A stretch of DNA of 64,000 nucleotides from Ruegeria sp. HKCCD4315 (GTDB lineage Bacteria > Pseudomonadota > Alphaproteobacteria > Rhodobacterales > Rhodobacteraceae). Shown here piece after piece: positions 1 through 10,330 of this stretch. Position 1 is the stretch's first letter; each line of letters opens with the position of its first letter. Position numbers and translations under genes: made by a program. A model generated the notes under the pieces. The model made no database searches and was not told the origin of the DNA. It saw only the letters and a list, made by a program, of their open reading frames with translations. Location: positions 186,001-250,000 of the forward strand of contig NZ_WVRN01000002.1 of assembly GCF_013112245.1 (NCBI RefSeq). The letters are read 5' to 3'.

Positions 1-1
1 C

Positions 2-3000
2 GGCGGGCAGGTCTCGGTCTCGCATGGTGGAGCCATTGAAACGCGGGGCAGTTTCTCTCGAGGGATCGTTGCCCAATCCATCGGCGGCGGGGGCGGTTCC
101 GGTGGAACCGCTGGGGGCCTCGTTTCTCTGTCGCTGGGCGGTGTCGGATCAAATGGTGGCAGCGGTAGCGCCGTCAGTGTGTCTGTGCAGGGGTCGGGAA
201 GCATACTGACCCTTGGGGACGGGGCTGACGGGGTGATGGCGCAGTCAATCGGTGGCAGTGGTGGAACTGGTGCAAATTCCTTTGGTTTAGTTGCCATCGG
301 CGGCGGCGGGTCTCGTGGCGGTACAGGTGCGGCGGTTAGCGTCAGCAACTATGGGCGCATTGTGACCCAAGGGGATGGCGCGCGTGGCATCATCGCTCAA
401 TCCATTGGCGGCGGTGGCGGTGACGGGGGATCGTCCGGCGGCATGGTGTCTGTTGGCGGCAACGGCAGCGGCGGCGGCAGCGGTTCGACCGTGACCATTG
501 TTAACGATGGAATCATCACCACTGGTGGCGACGATGCGATGGGCATTTTAGCCCAGTCTATCGGCGGTGGCGGCGGTAATGGCGGTTCGTCCGGGTCTGT
601 TGGGGCCTTTGTAGGCGTCGCAATCGGCGGCGATGGCGGAGCTGGTGGCAAAGGTGGTGACGTCAACGTTACTTTATCCAATACAGACAGCAGTCAGCCT
701 TCGGCGATCCAGACGTCGGGCGCGCGATCCACGGGTGTTTTTGCGCAATCTGTTGGTGGCGGTGGCGGCAACGGCGGCGGGGCTGTTTCGGTTGCTGTCG
801 GCGCTTTTGGCGCTGCTTCTGTTTCCGTCGGCGGATCGGCAGGCAGTGGAGGAGACGGGGGCAATGTAACGCTTGCTGGCGGCGGTTCGGCTTCGGTGCA
901 AACCGGGGGAGACGATTCAACCGGCATCATGTTGCAGTCCGTTGGCGGTGGCGGCGGCAATGGCGGGTATGCCGTTTCGGTTGCGGTCTCCGGCGGTCCG
1001 GTTTCTGGCTCTCTGGCAGTTGGTGTTGGAGGTGACGGCAGTACAGGTGGCAAAGGCGGTAACGTCACGGTTGGTCAGTTTGACAGCAGTGGCGCAGCCG
1101 TTGCCGCCGGTTTCGAAGGCACGGTTGTCACAACAGGGAACCGGTCAACCGGTATGCTGTTTCAGTCTGTCGGCGGTGGTGGCGGCAATGGCGGATTGGC
1201 TGTTGCCGCAACCGGCGGTGCCTCGGCGCTGTTTTCCGGCAACGTCTCGGTCGGAATTGGTGGCCAGGCGGGCAGCGCTGGGAATGGTGGGATCGTACAG
1301 GTCTCGACCAATGCTGATGTGACGACGACCGGCACAAACTCAAGCGCGATTATTGCGCAATCCGTCGGTGGCGGCGGTGGCAACGGCGGGGGCAGTATCG
1401 CGGCCGGGATCAGCGCCAGCGGTGGGGCATCTGCTGGGGTTAATGTCAGCGTCGGTGGCAATGGCGGCGGGGCAGGAACTGGAGGCAAGGTCACTTTGGT
1501 CGCGGGCGGCTCATCTATCGAGACCAGCGGCGCGTTTTCCAGCGGCGTTGTTGCGCAATCCGTCGGTGGCGGCGGTGGTAATGGCGGCTACAGCATCGGG
1601 GCCAGCGCTAATATCGGCGGCGCGGCTGCCGGGTCCGTGAATGTCGGCCTGGGTGGTAAATCCGGCGGTGGCGGTATCGGTGGCACTGTGACCGCGCAGG
1701 TTGGTGCAAATGTTACAACGCGTGGAAACGATTCCGGGGCGGTTGTTGTTCAGTCCATCGGTGGCGGTGGCGGCAACGGTGGATTCAGCGTCGCGGCAGG
1801 TTTGGCTGCAGGCGGCGCAGGCGCGGGAACAGTCAACGTCGGTTTGGGAGGTTCAGGTGGCAAAGGGGGCAACGGAGGCACTGTTTCAGGTGTTCGTGTC
1901 AACGGAGATGTCCGAACCGAGGGTCTGCGTTCGACGGGTGTGGTGATGCAATCCATCGGCGGCGGTGGTGGTAACGGTGGTTTCAACGTCACCGCAGGTG
2001 TCGCCGCAGCGGGCGCCGGAGCTGGTACGATTGGAGTCGGGCTGGGGGGCAATGGTGCTTCGGGCGGCGATGGCGGCATCGTTGAAGGTCAGGTTGCAGG
2101 AAACGTTACAACACTGGCTGATGCGTCAAGTGGTGTGGTGTTTCAGTCCATTGGTGGCGGTGGCGGCAATGGCGGTTTCAACGTCACAGCCGGAATAGCG
2201 GGGGCTGGTGCCGGCGGCGGTGCCGTTTCCGTTGGCTTGGGCGGCGGCGGCGCTGGTGGTGGTGTCGGGAAGACAGTCACCGGGCAAGTCACGGGTACAG
2301 TCCGCACAAGCGGCACGGATTCTACTGCGGTCCTGGCACAGTCGGTCGGTGGCGGCGGTGGCAACGGTGGGTTCAACGTCAGTGCGTCGCTGGCAGGTGC
2401 AGGTGTGGGCAGCGGTGCTGTTAGCGTAGGTTTGGGCGGTGATGGTGGCACTGGTGCGATCGGTGGGACTGTCACCCTGACCACAACCAATTCAATAGAA
2501 ACGATTGGGGATCGTTCCTCGGGCGTAGTCGCGCAATCGATCGGCGGCGGTGGTGGCAACGGCGGTTTCAACGTTTCGGGTACCGGGGCTGGTGCGGGCG
2601 TCGGGTCAGGCGCGGTGAGCGTTGGCTTGGGTGGTACCGGCAGTGGCGGTGGCAACGGTGGCGCAGTTACTTTGACGTCCGGCGGCACGGTATTGACGCG
2701 GGGCAACGGATCAACGGCCATTCTGGCGCAGTCTATCGGCGGTGGCGGCGGCAATGGCGGCTTCAACGTCAGTGCGTCAGTCCAGGGATCGGGCACCGCT
2801 GGCGGTGGTGTGTCTGTCGGCTTGGGTGGAAATGGCGGTGGCGGAGGCGACGGCAGCACTGTCAAAGCCACGTCAAACAACGCTGTTGAAACGCGCGGAG
2901 ATCAATCTTCGGGTGTCGTCGCACAATCCATCGGGGGCGGTGGCGGCAACGGCGGGTTCAACGTGGCCCCTGTTCTGTCAGGCGCGGGAACAGCCAGTGG

Positions 3001-6000
3001 TGCGGTCAGCGTCGGTCTGGGTGGATCGGGTGATACCGGCGGCAATGGTGGTGCAGTCACTTTGACGTCCAACGGCACCATTTTGACCAAAGGTTTCGCG
3101 TCCAGCGGGTTTGTTGCGCAATCCATTGGCGGCGGCGGCGGCAACGGCGGTTTTAACGTTTCTCCAACCGTCTCAGGCGCTGGCACCGGCGCGGGGTCGG
3201 TCTCGGTTGGTCTTGGGGGCTCTGGCGCGGGTGGTGGTGACGGCAGTACGGTCACGGCCAGTACCACTGAAAACGTGGTGACCATGGGTGCTGCTTCGGT
3301 GGGTATCCTTGCTCAATCCGTTGGTGGCGGCGGTGGCAATGGCGGCATGAACGTCTCACCAGCACTGGCCGGGGCTGGCACAGGCGCGGGCGCAATCAGC
3401 GTTGGCTTGGGCGGGTCCGGCGGCAGCGGTGGCACCGGTGGCGTTGTTGGGCTGACAGTTGCCAACAGCGTGCGCACCGAAGGCAACCAATCCAGTGCGG
3501 TCGTCGCGCAATCCATTGGTGGCGGCGGTGGCAACGGCGGGTTCAATGTCTCGGCTTCTGTAGGTGGAGCAGGTACCGGCTCTGGCGCGGCTGCAGTGGG
3601 TTTGGGTGGTCGCGGAACCGGCGGCGGCAACGCTTCGTCGGTCACGGCTGACGTCACTGGTAACCTTGTCACGTTAGGCGAAACCTCTTCCGGGTTATTG
3701 GCTCAATCCGTTGGCGGCGGTGGCGGCAATGGCGGCATGAATATCTCGGTCGCGGTGGCTGCGGCTGGAACGGGTTCGGGTGGTGCATCTGTTGGTCTGG
3801 GCGGCGCGTCCGGCACTGGCGGCGATGGCGGAACGGTACAGGCAACGCTGACAGGCGACGTCTCGACCCAAGGCAATGAATCCGGAGCGTTCATCGCACA
3901 AAGCCTTGGCGGCGGCGGTGGCAATGGCGGCATGAACGTCTCAGCGACAGTGACTGTCGCCGGAAAAGGAAGCGGGGGCGCATCCGTAGGGCTTGGCGGC
4001 AGCGGTGGAAGCGGTGGTGATGCCAACACTGCTACGGGCACCGTTGTGGGCAACGTGAATACTGCGGGCAACAACTCGGGCGGTGTTCTGGTGCAATCTG
4101 CTGCTGGTGGAGGCGGCAACGGCGGGCTGAACGTCTCTGCGGCTGTCAATCTCTCGGGCACGGGCGGCGGCGCTGTTGGCGTCGGCATTGGTGGGTCCGG
4201 TGGCAGTGGCGGAAATGCCAATGCTGCAACCGGTACGGTCACAGGCGATGTGACAACGATGGGCGACACGTCGACCGGCGTTTTGGTGCAATCCGTTGGC
4301 GGCGGTGGCGGCAATGGTGGCGTCAATATCTCGGGCGCGCTTAGCATTGCGCGTACAGGTTCCGGTGCTGCAGGCATCGGCGTTGGCGGCTTTGGGGGCA
4401 GCGGCGGAACAAGTGGCACCGTTAACAGCACGGTTACGGGAAACATCAGCACCTCTGGCACACGGTCTGCGGGCATCATCGCCCAGAGCCTTGGTGGCGG
4501 CGGCGGCAACGGCGAAACCAACGTTTCTGGTGCGATTTCAGTGGCCAGCAACTATTCGGGCGGCCTCGGTGTTGGCGTTGGCGGATTTGGCGGCAACGGC
4601 GGTGCTGCGGACAGTGTCACGCAGCAGGTCATGGGCAATGTGACAACTGCTGGGGATGATTCAGTTGGTATCCTGACGCAGAGCCTTGGCGGCGGCGGCG
4701 GCAATGGTGGTGTGAACATTTCATCCGCGCTGTCCCTGTCCCGGTCGACCAACGCGGCCGTGGGTATCGGCGTAGGCGGTTTCGGCGGCGGCGGAGCAGA
4801 CGCGGGAGCACTGACCCAATCGACTGTGACGGGTGGGGTCCGCACTGACGGCGACCGCAGCACCGGTGTTCTGACCCAAAGCCTTGGCGGTGGTGGTGGC
4901 AATGGCGGCACCAATATCTCGGCATCCGTGAGCATCAGCCAGCAGAATGGGGGCGGGATCAGCCTTGGCGTTGGCGGCTTTGGCGGTGGTGCTGGGAATG
5001 CCGGAGATGTGATCAGCACCCTGCGCTCCAGTACAAACGCTGGCGGCACCAGTTCGATTGTCACAACTGGCGCGGAAAGTATCGGGGTTATGGCGCAATC
5101 CGTTGGTGGAGGCGGCGGCAACGGCGGTCTGAATGTATCCGGCGCGGTAAGCTTGTCTGGCAAATCCGGTGCGGCTGTGGGACTGGGCCTCGGCGGTTTC
5201 GGCGGCGGCGGCGGAGACGCAGGCACCGTGAAACTGGATGTCCAAAGCGACGTCGTCACAGCAGGGGACGGCTCGCACGGTTTGTTTGCCCAAAGCGTAG
5301 GCGGTGGTGGCGGAACCGGTGGCACAAATATCTCTGGTACGCTGTCGCTGACCAAACCTTCAGGTTCCAGCACGATCTTTTCAGTCGCGGCGGGTGTCGG
5401 TGGTTTTGGTGGCGCGGGCGGCAACGCACAATCTGTCGATCTGGATTACACCGGCAATGTTCAGGCGGTGCCAATGGTTATATCCAACGGCACTTCGACT
5501 GTTGATCAAAGCAAAGGAGCCAGTGGCATTATTGCGCAATCGCTTGGCGGCAGCGGCGGCAATGGCGGGATAAATGTATCCGGCGGTTTAGCGATTAGCG
5601 GCAAACCCGGCGCGGGTTTGACCGATCAAAGCAAGTCCTACGCAGTTGTTGTCGGGGTTGGCGGTTTTGGCGGCGGCGGCGGCGACGCTGGGGACGTCTC
5701 GGTTGATATCGGCGCAGGCAGTACGATCCGGGCCCATGGTACGGGGCAGTCCGGTCTGCTGGCACAATCCGTTGGGGGCGGTGGCGGCAATGGTGGCATG
5801 AACGTTTCGGGCGGGATCGTTTCAGACAGTTCGCTGATCGTGGGTGTCGGCGGGTTCGCGGGCAATGGCGGCAAAGCGGGTGACGTTACTGTCACGTCGC
5901 AGGCAAACATCACGGTCACGACAAACCCTGATGACATCTCGATCCCCAACACCACAACGTTCGAGGACAAGCTGCGCGATTTCCTGGGCAACACGATTGT

Positions 6001-9000
6001 CGATCAAACTCAGGAACTGACCTCAACTTTCGGACTTGAGCGTCTGTTTATCGACATGGGTGTCTTCAATGAAGAAAAGCAGGATACAGACGGGTCGGCT
6101 GGTCTGCTGGCGCAGTCCATCGGCGGTGGCGGCGGCAATGGCGGCTTGAACGTCTCGGGCGGTATCGCGCTGAGCAAGGACGGTAAAATACCCTCGGTCA
6201 CATTCGGGGTTGGCGGCTTTGGCGGCAACGGCAATGTCTCGGGCAATGTAGCGGTGGATCATGCGGGCGCGGTTTCGGTTGCGGGCAACTGGAAGCACGG
6301 TGTTCTGGCGCAATCTATTGCGGGCGGCGGCGGTAACGGCGCGCTGAACGTGACCGGTCAACTGAACTACGGCGATTCCAACAATTCCAGCGGCAAGACT
6401 GATCTCAGCATCGTTGGCGGCCTTGGCGGCCACGGAGGCACCGGCGCGGATGCGGGCGACGTAACTGTTGCGCAAACCGGCAACATCTCGACAAACGGTT
6501 ATCACGCACGTGGCCTCTTTGCGCAGAGCATTGGCGGCGGTGGCGGTACCGGTGGGATCAACGCGACGTTCGTGGGTACCAAAGACAGCTCACCGATCGC
6601 GATGGGCATTGGTGGCTTTGGCGGCGGCGGCGGTGACGCGGGCAATGTCACCGTAGCGCGCGGAACGTCGACAGCGGCAGCGGGTACCATCACAACCGAT
6701 GGGGCCGGATCACACGGGATCGAGGCGTCCAGCATCGGTGGCGGCGGCGGTGACGCCGGGATCAACGCGGTTGTCGGTATTAGCAAAACAACCGGCAGTC
6801 AGAGCAATGGCGGCACGGGCGATTCAAGTGGCCGCAAAACGCCCACGAACACAGGCGTCGATGACTCAGTCATCGCAAACTACAATGCGGTACTTGATGA
6901 GCTTGAGGGAAAGGTGAACCCGGCGGATTCCTCGGGTAATAAAACGGGTGTGTCGGCTGTGGTGGCCATTGGCGGGTCTGCCGGAACAGCGGGTGATGGT
7001 GGCACGATTGATGTGGACCATTACGGCAATGTCCTGACCAAGCAGGACGGCAGCCACGGGATTTTTGGGCAATCCATCGGTGGCGGTGGCGGCAACGCAG
7101 CCTTGAACCTGGGGATGACCTACGAGTTGGCCTCGGACGCGACCAACAAGGGCTTTGGACTGGCGATTGGCGGTGGCGTTGGAAACGGCGGCGACGGTGG
7201 CGCAGTCGATCTGCGCCATACTGGTAACATTACCACGCAAGGGGCAAATTCCCACGGTCTGTTCGCGCAATCTGTTGGCGGCGGGGGCGGCAACGCCGGT
7301 TACAACTCTGCCTCTACCTCGGTGGATGGCGGCAACGTCAACATTCAGATCGGTCGCGTTGGCGGCACGGGTGGAATGGGCGGCAACGTCTATGCAAGCT
7401 CGAACGGAGTCATCGCTACGCAGGGCAACAGCTCTTACGGCTTCTTTGCGCAATCGATCGGTAACGGAGGTGGAAACTCGACCTCGACGTCTGTTAGCAT
7501 CGGTACGCCTAAAACCGGTGATAGCAAAGGCAACAAGGCCAGTTTGTCTGTCGGGCTTGAAGGAGGCACCGGCGGTGAAGCCGGCGATGTCACAGCTGTT
7601 GTGGCTGGTACGGTCTCAACCCAGGGTACGGATGCCCATGCGGTGTTTGCCCAAGCCGTTGGTGGCGGTGGCGGCACCGGCGGCAAGGCCAGCAACTCGG
7701 CTGGCAAGGGCACATCGATTGCCCTGTCCATCGGTGGCAGCGGCGGCAGCGGTGGCTTGGGTGGCAAGGTCGACCTCACCAATACCGCGCGGGTCGCGAC
7801 CTTTGGCGACAGGTCAAACGGGTTGCTGGCACAATCCATTGGCGGCGCGGGTGGCACCGGCGGTATGGTTCAGGCGGGTCAGTCGAACCTCGATACCATC
7901 AAAGCCGTAGTCAACCCGTCGACCGTTGGGACCACTGCATCAATCAATGTCGGAGGTACAGGCGGGGACGGCATGACCTCGGACACCGTAACCGTAGACA
8001 GCGACGGGATCATCACAACCCAAGGCACAATGTCTCATGGCATTTTTGCGCAATCCGTCGGCGGCGGTGGCGGCATGGGGGGTGTGGTCGAGAACCGCAT
8101 CATCAGCCTGCGCAAAGACATCGGCAACACGGCCACACTGTCAATCGGGGGCAATGGCGGCACGGGTGCGACCTCGGCGGCGGTGTCGGTCACGAACCGA
8201 GACCTGATCCAGACTGTTGGCGACAAATCCGTTGGTATCTACGCGCAATCCGTTGGCGGCGGTGGCGGAGACGCTCAACAGGTGCGCAACATTATCCTGG
8301 GTCGGTCCTCAGACGGCGCAACGACAAACGCCATTCTGATTGGTGGCACCGGCGGCACAGGCGGGGCTGGCAGCACAGTGACGGTTGCAAATACGGTCGA
8401 CGGTACAATCCTGACCAGCGGTGCTGAAAGTCACGGTATCTTCGCGCAGTCTGTTGGTGGCGGCGGCGGCACTGGCGGTTCGACTATTTCGGTCGACGGC
8501 CGTTATGGCGGGGCTGAGGCCAGCACGCGGCGGGCGCTGCAATTTGGTCTGGGCGGCTCGGGTGGCACAGGCGGTATTGGCAGCACCGTTTCAGTGACCA
8601 ATGCGGGTACCATCGTGACCACGGGTGCCAGTGCGCATGGGATATTTGCCCAGTCTATCGGTGGCGGTGGCGGAAATGGAGGCAGCTCCATCACCGGGAC
8701 GCTGCGGCTGAAAACCGGCGACAACAGCTCGCCCACAGCGCAGTTGAACATCGGCGGCTCGGGCGGCAGCGGTAACGTCGCGGGCGACGTAATCGTCTCC
8801 AACAGCGGCGATATTCAGGTCGATGGCGCGGGGGCTTACGGTGTCATGGCGCAATCGGTCGGCGGCGGCGGCGGCAACGGTGGGCTGGCCGTGTCCATGG
8901 ATGTGAATGACCTCAAGAACACGATGACCGGCAAGTCTTACTCCAAGATCGCCATTGGTGGTTCGGGCGGATCGGGTGCCGATGGCGGAGACGTCACGGT

Positions 9001-10330
9001 CAATCATACCGGCACCATTGTGGTGAACGCCCAAAACGGGTTTGGCATCTATGCGCAATCCGTAGGCGGCGGTGGCGGCAACGCAGGCTACTCGGTCTCG
9101 TCCCCGCTGGTTTCGGCGCTGGATTACACCATTTCACAGGCCTTGGGTGCCCGTACAGGAACAACCGGTTCGGTCGGCACCGTTACCGTGAATTCGACTG
9201 GCGACATTCTGGTGAATGGTGAAGGTGCGCAGGCTGTGTTTGCTCAATCGGTGAATGGCGGTGGCGGCAATGCCAACACATCGGTCAATTTCACAACCCG
9301 TACGTCTGGCGCGATAGGTTCGGTCGTGCGCAGCGACATTGCCCTTGGCGGCGACGATGTATCAGGCACGGCGGGCAATCAGATTACGCAGACGCATGAC
9401 GGCAACATCGCCACGACGCGTGACAGATCGACCGCCCTGATGGTGCAGAGCGTCGGCGGCGGCGGTGGAACCGCGTCCACCAACGTGGACGTCGAGGATG
9501 GTGACGCCATCGACGTCACGGCACGACTGGGTGCAATCAACACCAACGATGCAAGTGGTGGAGATGTAACCGGCAACCGTACGGGTGATGTTGGCACAGA
9601 TGGCGCATTCTCGTCGGCGGGTACAGTGCAGTCGATTGGTGGCGGCGGCGGTAAGCTGGTGCTGAACAGCAACGGCAGTGGCGTGGCCGGTACAGGCAAG
9701 GCTGCGTCGGTGATCCTGGGTGCTGATCCCAGCTTCAACAACGATGGCGGCACGATCAGCCTGTCGCTGGACGGTGATGTCTTTACCAGCGGAGACCGCG
9801 CGTTTGGTCAAACGGTACAAAGCATCGGTGCGGGCGGTGGCGAGGTTGTGATCTCGGGGCTTGGTGCCACCGATGTGACCCTGGGCGCGCAGGATGGATC
9901 GACCGGGGATGGCGGCAATGTCAACTTCACCAATATCGGCGATATGACCACCAGCGGCCAAGGCTCTCATGGCTTCGTCATTCAGAGCATCGGCGGTGGC
10001 GGCGGTATTGTCTCGACCGACATGGCGCAAAGCCGGATCACCGTGGGTCTGTCGACCAACAATGGCGGCAATGGCGGCGATATCGATTTCACGCAGACCG
10101 GGACCATCGTAACCACCGGCCAAGACGCGATTGGTGTGCTAGCGCAATCTCTGGGCGGCGGTGGCGGCATGGTGGATTCAGTCTTCCGTGGTTCCGCTGG
10201 CGGCGCGGGTTCCGGTGGGGCCATCGACATGGCGCTGAGCGGCAATATCATGTCGGTTGGCGCCGGCGGTATCGGTGTTCTGGCGCAGTCCGAGGGGCGT
10301 GATGGTGCAGGTGCCATTAATCTTGACCTC
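2..10330 (+). repeat. Tandem coding repeats of the autotransporter passenger
   Basis: About 52 in-frame units with a period near 200 bases. Each pairs a variable segment (often ending VSVGLGG.G..GG) with a near-invariant segment containing AQSIGGGGGNGG. Units between roughly 1,700 and 4,300 are the most alike (FNVSA...GAGTGSGAVSVGLGG pattern, little length variation). Units after about 5,300 differ more in length and carry inserts, such as around 5,930-6,090 and 6,790-6,950. The arrangement suggests later expansion of the first block by slippage or unequal recombination. Confidence 0.9.

Noticed and set aside
2..10330. CRISPR-like array of regular repeats
   Set aside because: The repeats are coding, in frame, about 200 bases long and imperfect; no short identical repeats with unique spacers and no cas genes.
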